Positions 54,083 through 64,000 of a stretch of 64,000 nucleotides of DNA are shown here, in pieces; the first letter of the stretch is position 1, and each line of letters starts with the position of its first letter. A model generated the notes under the pieces. The model worked only from the letters and a program-made list of their open reading frames with translations. It was not told the DNA's origin and ran no database searches. This stretch comes from Schizophyllum amplum (lineage: Eukaryota > Basidiomycota > Agaricomycetes > Agaricales > Schizophyllaceae), in NCBI GenBank assembly GCA_007026445.1, contig VDMD01000082.1:1-64000 (forward strand), read 5' to 3'. A program made the translations under genes and the position numbers.

Positions 54083-54573
54083 ATGGACGTTCAGCCTCCG
54101 ACCCCCACCTGCAGCCTAGCTATCGTCCTCCTCATCGGCGATCGTGATCAGACCGTAAGCGCTCGCACCAACCCTTTCACCCTTGCTTACCGAATATTGT
54201 GCAGTTATCGTCCCAGACGCCCGCCCATCAAGTTCCCGCGCCATCTCGTCTTTTGGCGTCAGCCACGGTGCGTGCGCCGTTCCGTCATTCCTGCACTCGT
54301 CTCATCATGCTCAAGGGCGCCGACCTTGAGCCTGAGCTCACGTATGCGCCCCTGGACCCTCAGCGTGCGGTTTTCACCCAGGCGCGGATGTCGCCAACGT
54401 CTGCTCGGGACGTGCCCGCCACAATTGTCAACGGAAGCCATCGTCTGTCCCTCAGAAGACACCCATCTCGATGGCTTCGCCTAGAGTTCGATGACATGCG
54501 TCAAGAGGCGCTGCACCGCCTGATTGAAGAGGTTGCACAACACCCAAACTACACCTTGATGCGTCTTGAATGA
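54083..54573 (+). CDS. H: small hypothetical protein (146 aa)
   Basis: Exon 1 is 54083-54154 (24 codons, MDVQPPTPTCSLAIV...), intron 54155-54204 (50 nt, GTAAGC donor, GTGCAG acceptor), exon 2 54205-54573. The protein contains MLKGADLEPELTYAPLD and ATIVNGSHRLSLRR, the latter resembling VNGTHRIKIRR in gene D. It ends HPNYTLMRLE. The layout (24-codon first exon, phase 0 intron) recalls the mini-gene array but there is no Cys triad. The family is unknown. Confidence 0.5.
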
Positions 54574-55994
54574 ACGAATGGCACAGAGTCAGGGTCGCTG
54601 TCGCTGTAAATCACGTACTTACCGTTTTTTGCTGTATAGTACGACATCTGCTTGTCTAGAGGCTTGGTTTCCACCAAAGCCGTTGATCTGCAAAGACCGC
54701 TCTCGTGCCTTTGTCCCCGGACCTTGCTGGCCGCCCCCTGCGCCAACACACCGGCGTCAGCACAAAGCAGCCAGCGCGAACTCAGCGAGAGCGGCGCGCT
54801 CGCACGCGATCGGCGCATGCCGTTATACGATCGACCGCCGGCGATCGGCCCGGATCTCCGTGTCTGAACTTTAGATCGCCTGTTGACTTCCCCGGTCATC
54901 GTCGCCCACACTCTCTTCGTGCGCTGCTAGCGAGCGGCTCCTCTGCGCCTGGGAATGTGTTCACTCAAAGCGTCGGCGTTGGCTTGCGGCGTACACGCGG
55001 CGCTCGCTTTCATCCAGGTGCGTTGTGTCATTGTCCCAGTGGCGTTCGTGCTGAGTCACTTTGCAGCCTTGAGAAGAACACCGAGACTGTCGAAACACCG
55101 TAATTGCCCTCGCGGATCGCCATCCCCAGCTGCCTGTCGTGCCAGCCATCGCGGCCGCCGACGGTGGCGCACGAGAGCCCCCGCCATCGTTACCGCATCA
55201 ATTGCCGGCGCCTGTTGCAGATATTCCCCTCCCCCCTGCTGCCTTCTGCCCCTTGTTCCACACGGCGAATACCGTGCACTCTTCCACACACCCGACTGTT
55301 GCCGAATGGGCGCGTGTTTGGCTCCCCACCACGGCGCTCGCATCCGGGACGCGTCGTTCGTCTGAGAACTATATTGCATACCTGACCTTGCTGACTGATC
55401 GGCCAGGCTCTGTTCACACCGTAGATGCTTGCCGTAAGCGCTCGTCTCACCCAGAATGTTCGTATTCCTACAAGTCTCTGTCGTACGCCGGTTCACCTAC
55501 TTTGTTGCGATCCGCTAGTGCTGGCGCGCGATCCCACGCGCGCTTGTCGTCGCTCGGGCGCGGCCTTTGCTCGGCACGTGGGCGCGCGTGCGGAAGACGA
55601 CGTTCGTGAGCTCACATATTCCCATACATCATCATACTAGCACATTGACCGCGGTTTTGTGAGCTCGCGTGATATTCTTGACGCCCGACTCTCGTCCCTC
55701 GGACAACCATCGTTTGTTGACCGTCACCGGGCCCGTGTCGACAAGATCTTGTTTGTGACCCTGCGTTGTTGTGTCGTGCACCTCACTGATGACTTTCTTA
55801 TGTTCAGCAGCTACCTTTGGCCGTCCCCCAGTCCCAGCGTTCATCTAGTGCTCGCTCCTCTTTCGACCACCTCCGGGGGCGCATCGGCAGGGTCATATGT
55901 GTAAGCCCGGGATTCCGTGTCGTACGCCCCACTAATCGCTTCAGCTGGTACGGGTTGATTATCGTCGAGCTCCGGTATCGCGGATCAGACATGC
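54574..55994. other. Gene-poor stretch before the satellite
   Basis: Short frames on both strands without matching exon structure or paralogues. A possible minus-strand exon (YYTAKNGKYVIYSDSDPDS, near 54.6 kb) could not be tied to a gene. Nothing else is recognised. Confidence 0.35.
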
Positions 55995-57115
55995 GGTTTT
56001 TTGGCCTTGGTCGGTCGGCGCGCCGACTAGTTCGAACTCGTGAGCCCTCCCCTTTGTGTCTGTGACTGATCTAACACTTTTGCTAGGTTCTGGCAGTGCA
56101 AGTGCTACTCCCTGAGCCGCAGATTCACGGCGCGCGCGCGTTTTTTTTGGTCGTCGTCGGGGGGCGCGTCCCCTAGTTCGAACTCGTGAGCCCTCATCTT
56201 TGTATCTTTGACTGATCTAACAGCTGTGCTAGGTTCTGTGAACGCGGGTGCTACTCCCCCAGCCCCAGATTCGCGGCTCGCGCGCGGTTTTCTTTGGTCG
56301 TCGTCGGGGGGCGCGTCGGCTACTTTGAACTCGTGAGCCGTCACCTTTGTATATGTGACTAATTTGACAATTTTGCTAGGTTATGTGAACGGGGGTGCTA
56401 CTCCTCGAGCCGCAGATTCGCGACTCGCGCGCGGTTTTCTTTGGTCGTCGTCGGGGGGCGCGTCGGCTACTTTGAACTCGTGAGCCCTCATTCTTGTATC
56501 TTTGACTGATCTAACAATTTTGTTAGGTTCTGGGAGTGCGAGTGCTACTCCTCGAGCTGCAGATACGCGGCTCGCGCGCGTTTTCTTTTGGTCGTCGTTG
56601 GGGGGCGCGTCCCCTAGTTTGAACTCGTGAGCCCTCACCTTTGTACCTTTGACTGATCTAACAATTGTGTTAGGTTCTGGGAGTGCGAGTGCTACTCCTC
56701 GAGCCGCAGATTCGCGACTCGCGCGCGTTTTTGTTTGGTCGTCGTCGGGGGGCGCGTCCGCTACTTCGAACTCGTGAGCCCTCATCTTTGTATCTGTGAC
56801 TAATTTGACAATTTTGCTAGGTTATGTGAACGGGGGTGCTACTCCTCGAGCTGCAGATACGCGACTCGCGCGCGGTTTTTTTCGTCGTCGTCGGGGGGCG
56901 CGTCGGCTACTTCGAACTCGTGAGCCCTCATCTTTGTATCTGTGACTAATTTGACAATTTTGCTAGGTTATGTGAACGGGGGTGCTACTCCTCGAGCTGC
57001 AGATACGCGACTCGCGCGCGGTTTTTTTCGTCGTCGTCGGGGGGCGCGTCGGCTACTTCGAACTCGTGAGCCCTCATTTTTGTATCTTTGACTCACTGCG
57101 TTTCGACCGATTTTG
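55995..57115. repeat. 146-147-bp tandem satellite, about seven to eight units
   Basis: The anchor CTCGTGAGC occurs at 56037, 56183, 56330, 56477, 56624, 56771, 56917 and 57063, giving a period of 146-147 bp. Each unit contains GTGAGC, then CTAAC or CTAAT, then CTAG within 47 nt on the plus strand, which looks like a complete mini-intron. On the minus strand, runs of units give a 49-residue repeat (DAPPDDDQ ... AARGVA ... MRAHEF), but units with GGTTATG carry a stop. The first and last units are diverged. Confidence 0.88.
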
Positions 57116-57703
57116 TCGCCGCGAGACAGAGCGGTAGAAAGAAAGCCTGTCGGCCGCGCGGCAGTATAGCCTTTGCACACGGCGGAATACCCCTGGGGTC
57201 AGCAGCAACATTTTGCTATTTCAAGTTGGTCTAGTCGTGGCGGATAGATGGGCTGTGTTCCGGTAACCGTGTCAGGTAGTACAGGTCCGACTCGCGAGGG
57301 CTCGACCGGCAACCAGACTGGATTTCTCTAGACTGCTCGATAGATACAACGTAGACTAGTTCCGTCGCGGACAGCGCGAAATAGGTGATATTGTATAGAG
57401 CGAATATGCGGTCATTCACGCACGTAGCTACTGGTTACGGGTCCCGAATCGTGCTCCCGCGCCGTCCCGCGCTGCGCGGCCACAGCGCGCGGCTCCCAAT
57501 ACCGCACCCGCCCTTGACTGGCATGCACTGTATGAGTGCTCGATGCGTCGCGCCCGCTGCTGGGCCCGCTCAAGGCCGCTCTCGTCGGCCATCACAATTG
57601 GAGTCAATGCCAGTATATTCAGGGAAATATGTCTCGGACGTACCACGTCGCTACTGGCGGCCAGATTCGTGCCCATATCCAGGGACGAGATCACTGTGCA
57701 AGG

Positions 57704-57711
57704 TATATAAG
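57704..57711 (+). promoter_or_regulatory. TATA box of the CACTA companion gene
   Basis: TATATAAG about 32-39 bp upstream of the ATG at 57743. The region 57116-57703 shows no gene and no clear terminal repeat. Confidence 0.6.
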
Positions 57712-57742
57712 TGCTCGAGCAGCGAAGCGCAAGTCACGCACC

Positions 57743-59585
57743 ATGTTCGCCTCAAATCCGCAAGGCGGACTGCCGAGCGCTCCATTTCCTTCTCAAGTGT
57801 TGCCCACAACCCCTGCTGTACAGCAGCAGTATGATGCCTTCTATCGTCAGATGGCAATAATGAACCAATACGGGCTACCCTCCAATATGTCTGGCAATAT
57901 GATGGTCAGTACGCTCAGTGTGATAGGCGACAGACACTGCTCACCTTCACCATGTGTTGTGGTAGCCCGACGGCATCCCGATGCAGGCCCAAATGGCGCA
58001 ATTCAATCCGCAGGCAGCTGTAAGTCATTGTTCTCTGTTCCTTGTCAAGCAACGCCTTACTGTGTTGTTGCAGATGCTGAACATGATGCTCTCGGTGAGC
58101 GATCTGTCGCGTTCTGTCGCATATCGTGCCTGACGCCTTTGTTAGGGCAATGGCCAAGGACGGCCGGAAACACTCACCGCTGCGAGATTGGCCGATACGT
58201 CGACCCCCGTCGTCGACGCCGATACAGTACCACCTTCCGCAGTTAATGGCGGGGTCATGGGTGATATCGGCAACCGCCGCAGCGCAACGAATGCGCCTGC
58301 CGCCGCTTCCAGCCGTGTACTCAGTGTTGAGGTGCCGACGTTCTCTTCCGAGAAGGAAATGTTTGCATTTCTCGTCAGTATATCGGTCTACATCATTGGA
58401 AAGCTCACTTACGGATGACCTCCAGCGCGAGAAGGTACATAGCCTCATGCGAACGACCATCGGTATCGCAGCTCGTGGCCCCTGGGGTACGCTGCCCTCT
58501 CCACTGGATGAAGGTATGGCGCGTCGACTGGCACCGGACGGCAAGACGAAGTTCTTCAATCCCAACTTCGCGAGGGGAATCACCGACCCCGTCAACGCGG
58601 AGTGGGTAGAGCATATTATTCTCCTTCTGTCAGAGCAATATGTGAGCTGTTTGTTTGTTGATGCAGGAGTCGAGTTACTCACCCACGCGTACACCACACG
58701 TAGCCGTCTATCGTCCCTGGTGTCAAACTTAGCAAGATAAGAGGCTTGATCAGGACTTACCTGAAGACGATGCGAGACAAGTACAAGGAGCAGACCACAG
58801 AAGGGGGCAAGGCTCGTGCTCGTACTAAGCGGATCTATAACAAGCGCCGCTCGCGCAAATGTGAGGTAAGCTGTGTGGCAATGAAGGTTCAGGAACAAAG
58901 GCCTTACCATGTCGCAGAAAGCGGCACGTCGCCGCGAGCAGGTGCCGGCTCTTGTCGCAGCTCATCGCGCCCAGGATGGAGCAGACAATTTTGTTGGTAT
59001 TGACGAGATCCTGGATACCGACTACATGAGTTCGGAGCACTCGGACGAGGGTCAGATCACGAAGGTGGAGTGGGATGCACGTCGCCTGAAGTATAGCGGT
59101 GGCGACTCGGCGCTGGAGGTTCGGAAATTACACTGGCGCTCCGAACATGTGAGTATTTGACGAGAAGTCCGTCAAAACTTGCACTCACCCGACCTGATTA
59201 GTACAATCGTCTACTGGGGGCTCTCGACACGCTCGCACGACAACAAGAGGCGGCCAGGAAGGCAGCCGGCGTGGATTCGCACGGCCGGCGGCTTGGCGGA
59301 CCGCATTACAGTCGTTTCCCTGGCCATCGTCTCAACGCGAACGACAGTGATCCGAAGACGATCCACGGCCTTCGTCCGTTCATTGGGCTGGTAAGCCGGG
59401 ACTGGGTTGTCTCACAGCACAAGGAGACGACACTCCAAATGCGTGACAACCCGCCCGCATACTCTGTGCTCTCTGTTGGGATGATGAGTATTAAGGACAA
59501 TGAGCTGGACAAAGACGCGGAAGCATACCTCGGTGATGACGAAGCAGATGAATCAGACGAGGACAGTGTCGTGCATGGGGAGTGA
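57743..59585 (+). CDS. Companion protein of a CACTA-type element
   Basis: Multi-exon gene with clean borders. Exon 1 (MFASNPQGGLPSAPFPSQ...) ends at NMM near 57904; small exons PDGIPMQAQM and MLNMMLS follow, then one with VPTFSSEKEMFAFL. Later exons read REKVHSLMRTTIG, PSIVPGVKLSKIRGLI, a basic stretch, VEWDARRLKYSGGDSALEV and finally HGLRPFIGLVSRDWVVSQH, ending acidic (SDEDSVVHGE) at 59585. It converges on the Tnp2 transposase gene, as accessory genes of CACTA elements often do. The basic middle part could bind DNA. It is probably a transposition accessory protein, but I do not know the family. Confidence 0.6.
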
Positions 59586-60846
59586 GCGGGATCTGGATAC
59601 GTACACATACCTATCACCCTCCTCTCACTCGATATACATCCTTGTCCTTCCTTACAGAATGTCTAGCTTGGAGCATTGATGTTATGGTTCAGTCTGATAC
59701 ACAGTTCCAGCGTCCACGGCCACGCCTGCAATCACCGCCGTTTGTAGTATGTGGGTCTCGCAGAACCTATTGGGAAGATGATGCACGATGGTATAAGACG
59801 GGGCGTGCCCTGCTCACCTTCCGCTCGTTCCTTGTGCTGGGCATCCTCTCCTCTCGTCCCCCTTCTCACTCCTCGTCTCCCTCCCCATCTCCCCTTCCCC
59901 TCCCCCTCGCTCCTCGGCATCCGCTCGCCCCTACTACGCGTTCCTATCCTGTCACCAGCGCCTTCTGCGCCTCTTCGCCTCGTCGATCACCCTCCCTTCT
60001 CTCCACTCGTGCATCCCCCCTTCATGATTCTCCTCTCCCCTCTTCCTCCGCAAACGTTCATCCCCTAGCCGTCACCGTGCGCGGACCCTTTCGAGCGCGC
60101 CCCTTCGAGCGCCTTCGACATCGTCAACCACCGGTCGCCGGGCGTTGAGCCCTTGCGCCCTCTCACCCCTCCTTCTTCCCCCTACCCTGCGGCGCATTGC
60201 GTGTGGACTGTCTGACTGCCTCCGCCTCCGTGAGGTCCCCCCGCCTTTGCCTCCTTCCCCGCCTTGATCCTGCGCCTCAAGCGCGTCTGCGTACCCTTTC
60301 AATTTGCTGCCGAGCCGAGCCCTTCGAGGGTGACCGCCCGCACGCAAGCCTCTTCAGCCGACCACCCTCCTCCACCTTCACCTTGCCGGGGAGCCCGCCT
60401 CTGGAGTCTGCGGTTCCCACCATCCGCGGCGCCATCACCACCAGCGTGGGGCAGACCCCGCGGGCCCCTGAGAGTGGGAGGAGAGCACGCCGCGACGGCT
60501 CACCGCGAAACGCCGCCTCCGCGTGCCCTCCGTAGGTGAGGAGACTGCGTCTTCGCGCTCCGACAGCCCGCCGCCTCCGCGTCTCCACCTCGACCCGGCC
60601 TACGTGCCCGCCACCTCGCCTCGAGTCAGTAGATGAAGGGCGGCACCTCGGTATCTGTCGATATAGCTGAGTGCATGATCTTCGACTCTTCGCTCGCAAA
60701 GTAACGTTCGTGACACATTGTCACACATACATCGCGAGCAAGACGCAAGTTCCGCCGTGTTCCTGACCCATCCTGTACCCATCCCTTAGCATATATATGT
60801 TGTTTGCTGTCGAAATGAACACAGGAAAATGTCAGACTGAAAAAAA
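59586..60846. other. Pyrimidine-rich spacer between convergent CACTA genes
   Basis: 1.26 kb, strongly C/T-rich on the plus strand from about 59.83 to 60.6 kb. Several long frames exist, but they look like composition artefacts (Pro/Ser or Arg/Gly-rich). No gene or repeat is supported. Confidence 0.45.
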
Positions 60847-63800
60847 TCAGAATACTGAGGGAGGAACAAGGGTGAACTTACGGGGAACCCGGAACCCATA
60901 GCAGTGGCCCGTCTCCGAGAAGTCCTTCCTCCGTAGCTCGTACACCTTGAGTGGATGCTCACAACGATGGTGTAGCACCGGGTTCTGAGCGCGCGGATGG
61001 TGTAACGAACGGTTGATATGGCCTGAAAGTGCTTTAAGCACGGAAATTAGCGCCGCGGCGCCTACCTAATCAAGGAGGACTGTCGCCCAATACTCCTTGT
61101 TGCCGACGTGAACCTTGGTTCGCGCGGTTTGACACGCGATGTCTCCGACAGGTATGAAAGCTTCTGGACCTTGAGCAAGGTCGTCTGCCTCCTCATCTAA
61201 GCACCACAAGGACACCGTTAAGCGTTCACTAGAGGTTAAACAATGTCAGCCTCTCAAGCAATCGTAAGTTAGTGTCACTCACAAATCCTTCCAGAGGGTC
61301 CCCTCGAGAGCGCTTGCCGGCGACGGCTTGAACCACTGTACGTGCGCAAGGAGCAGATTGCCACGGCCACCGGGATGAATGATCTCCAGTATATGTTGCA
61401 GCTTTCCTGCCCACCATCGCGTGAGCCCATTGTTCACGGTCTTCTTCGCGATGAGACAGTCAACAGACGAGGGTAGACGTGACGCTGCAGTGTACCGACG
61501 GCCCTTGAGAACAACGTAGTCGAAAGATAAAGCAACAGTCGAAAGGGCCTTGCTCTCGGGCACCGGCGCGCGAGCGATGGAGGGATGCAGGGGAGTTGAT
61601 GGAAACCGGCTTTGCAAGTAGCTCAGCAGATCGTAGTACGTTTTTTGATCCAGCTCGCAGCGATCGGCACGCATGCTGAGCTCGTACATGACCCCCTCTA
61701 TCAGAATACAATGAGTTCAACAGACATGGTGTAAGGGACAGGCTTACCATCCGCTCGGGCGTTGTCGAGCTCTTGACTAAGCTCTTGTACCGTGCCGCGC
61801 GCGTCGGAGGCCGCTTTGTTCATGGCCTCCGCTGCTAAGCGAACACTGCTGTTCGCTGGCTCACGCATTGCTTGCTCAAGCTGGAAGGGCGAAAATAAGC
61901 AATGAAGTGAGTTCAAGAAATCCTCATTGATACGCACCAGTCTGGCCTTCTGCACAGTGCGATGGAACTCCCGGAAGAACGAGACTTCCAATTCCCCGCC
62001 GCCGTGATTCGATGTACTGTAGCTTTTGAGCACCTTGTTAAGGCGTTCGAAGAGAAATGTCCAGAATTCTTGAAGAGGGCCGTAGTTGCGTGCCGCTTCA
62101 GCGGTGTGTGTGGCGTAATGGTGGTTCGGGCGAATGACGCCTGGTCCATACAGCTGTGTGAAGTTCAACAAACAAGGCCGAAAAGCGACTGGGAAGACTT
62201 ACATCGATCAACTCCTTCATGTATTCACGTAACAGGGTATCGGCGGTGTCAAGGTCGCCGTCTGTGAAGCCGTCTGGGCAGCAAAAGATCTTGAGTGACT
62301 CGCATAGCTTCATAAAGTTAGCTGGATCGTCCGGGTGCAGATTCGGCGGTAGCTCATCGTCGGGCTCCTCATTAAGCGCATACGTCGCCCATTGATGCTT
62401 TGTTTTACGCTTCTTACGGGGCCGGGCATGATACACGTCGCCGCGCTCCTCCGTAGCGCCCGCATCGACCAGACCATCATCAGCATCGTCAATATCCATG
62501 GCCTGTACGTTAAAGTATTGCATGAGTATGACGGTATCATCCGTGGCAAGGGAAAAGGCTCACCGCTACCTTAGCGGTAGGCTTGTAGGTCCGCCGTGGG
62601 CGTCCCGAAGCGCTGGCTGTGGGAGCTGCAGTGCTACTGCTTGCAGTCGGGTGTTTACGAGCCTCAGCTTGTTGCCGACGTGCCTCAGCAGCTTGCTCGC
62701 GCTTTTCGTGCATACGTGCAGTGATTGCCTCGCGGCGTCTCCGAGCGATAGAAGCGGGTAGCTCATCGGGAAGGTACTCTGACCAGAGCTGAGGGATCTA
62801 AGCAGTGGTCAGTACGTATACGATACAAGGTAAGTATCTTACCACAATTGGGGCGATGTCTGTTGCCAAAATTCGCCACTGGTCAGCAGTCAGCGATCCT
62901 CCAGCAGGTTCGCCGATGAGCGTGGGAAGGCGTCCAAGCCGGGCAGGAAGGCTCATCTGGGATTTATGTCGTCAGAAGCAGTGCAAAGCTCACGAAATGC
63001 CAGCGTACCTCCCCAAGCATGGAGTGTAGCCGTCGTAGCTCCTTGTTCTTGCGTAAGACATCCTGTTGCACCCATATGTGATAGAAATGGGTCTTCACGA
63101 CACCTGAAGGTGATCGTCAGTCCCTTCGATGGCAGATTTGGTCCAAGACAACTGACCGAGAAATAAATTATGCATTGGGTCGACGACGACCATGCGGCAC
63201 ACGTCAAAGTACGGCAGGCGAGAGAGCTCCGACCACCGAGTAGCATGCTCCTTGACGAATTCCGCACGTGCCGTCTTTGTTTCGCAGGCCACGTAACGCT
63301 CTTGAAGCTGTCGATGTTCTGCATTGGTCCGAGCAGGAAAAGCTGATGGAATGTAAGGCATGTGTCGTGCTTCACATTGCTTAGATCCTACCATCACGCT
63401 CGAAGGAGCGCTTCGACGTCTTGTCCTCCTGCGTGATCCAGCACAACGTGCAGAAGCAGCGATGGCTATGGGATCCGAAGCCGCCGAGCTTGTGCGCCGC
63501 AGGTTTATCACAGATCACTGCAACCAAAGCGACGCGAACAAGGCGGCCTTGAGGGTATTTGGCCGTTTTGATCAGGACGCCGTCCCGCCAGAGTCGGAGC
63601 AATTCATTGACCAGTATGCGCAAAAAGCGCTGTACTTGGTCTCCGTCAGGCTCAAATGGGCCAGGCATAATGCCAGCAAGTAGGAGATTAGCGGTACGGT
63701 AGCTGGAGCTCATTCAGAATATGCAGACAATATTTTAGGTGGCCTTGCACGTACCGTAAATGAGGCGGGAGGTTAATGAGACTGTACGACATGGGACCTG

Positions 63801-64000
63801 AAGTATAGGACGGCGAGATAAGGCTGCGATGATACGAAAACCTAACAGGAACTCAGCATGACTGTGCACTCTCTCGTGTAGCAGACGACGTACCAGTCCA
63901 CTCCAAGAGAAACACCGATGCGCAGCTCACCATCTTCGCGCTGCTTCTCCGACAGGAAGAAGAACTTGTCGTCGTCGGCCGCACGAAGCTCTTGACAGAC
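60847..64000 (-). CDS. Tnp2-family (CACTA/EnSpm) transposase, 5' part outside the window
   Basis: DDE-type transposase of the Tnp2 family (Pfam Transposase_21), which excises and inserts CACTA elements. In order from the right edge: ELRIGVSLGVDW, MSYSLINLPPHLR, ANLLLAGIMPGPFEP, LLRLWRDGVLI, ALVAVICDKPAAHKLGGFGS, CFCTLCW, then YFDVCRMVVVDPMHNLFLGQ. Downstream are NHHYATHTAEAARNYGP, FLFERLNKVLKSY and ELEVSFFREFHR, all Tnp2 landmarks. The C-terminal exons include KEYWATVLLD and RRKDFSETGHCYGFRVP near 60.85 kb. Many short introns. The visible part looks intact; I saw no in-frame stop in the conserved blocks. The element's terminal repeats were not found. Confidence 0.82.

Noticed and set aside
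56105..56785. Minus-strand gene made of 49-residue repeats
   Set aside because: Units carrying GGTTATG have stops, and the plus strand has better splice signals. Kept as a satellite, with the coding option only mentioned.
59600..60540. Long Pro/Ser- or Arg/Gly-rich frames
   Set aside because: They are mirror frames of a C/T-rich tract, with no conserved motif or plausible start context.
1..64000. tRNA, rRNA or telomere repeats
   Set aside because: I looked for T-arm signatures, rRNA-like blocks and TTAGGG arrays and found none that convinced me. A covariance-model scan would be decisive.

Overview
The window looks like a basidiomycete (probably Agaricomycetes) nuclear chromosome. Genes are split by very short introns of about 44-60 nt with GTGAGT/GTGCGT donors, CTAAC or CTGAC branch sites and YAG acceptors. 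The regulators carry fungal Zn(II)2Cys6-like clusters, and the right edge holds a Tnp2-family (CACTA/EnSpm) transposase of the kind common in mushroom genomes. There are no bacterial features and no telomere repeats. Exon borders were read by eye and are approximate unless stated.

Layout. (1) 0.2-7.9 kb: a Zn-cluster gene (+) converges on a very large gene (-). I read the large protein as an OrsD/DUF3505-like zinc-finger domain, a tyrosine-recombinase-like domain and a RecQ-type helicase with its own Cys/His-rich C-terminus (Hel1). (2) 8.3-24.8 kb, all minus strand: a giant unknown protein with a PGGA repeat (gene D), a free-standing copy of the helicase C-terminal Cys domain, a giant chromodomain protein (gene E), a short N-terminal paralogue of E (gene G), and three tandem coiled-coil paralogues (C1-C3). 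(3) 25.0-33.0 kb: a dense array of tiny two-exon genes. Nearly all begin M-C-x2-C-x4-C, have an intron after 22-24 codons, and end in a coiled-coil, often acidic exon. The right part is three divergent gene pairs of constant composition. (4) 33.0-35.2 kb: gene-poor, with minisatellites and foldback elements. (5) 35.2-48.9 kb: a second OrsD/recombinase/helicase gene (Hel2, +) with its own convergent Zn-cluster gene, bracketed by a nearly perfect 2,126-bp inverted repeat that duplicates two regulator-like genes. (6) 49-54.6 kb: more Zn-cluster or CxxC coiled-coil genes, an acidic protein and a small plus-strand gene. (7) 56-57.1 kb: a 146-147-bp satellite. (8) 57.7-64 kb: a CACTA-type element with a companion gene and a transposase that runs off the window.

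Interpretation. The two Hel modules have the same architecture, each meeting a Zn-cluster gene tail to tail, and share a TATA-box context. I infer a family of large recombinase/helicase mobile elements with regulator and chromatin-type cargo. Partial paralogues of their domains (Z1, the C-terminal domain gene, gene G) lie nearby. The MCxxC mini-gene array and two hairpins with conserved flanks but different, self-complementary stems are the parts that look least described.
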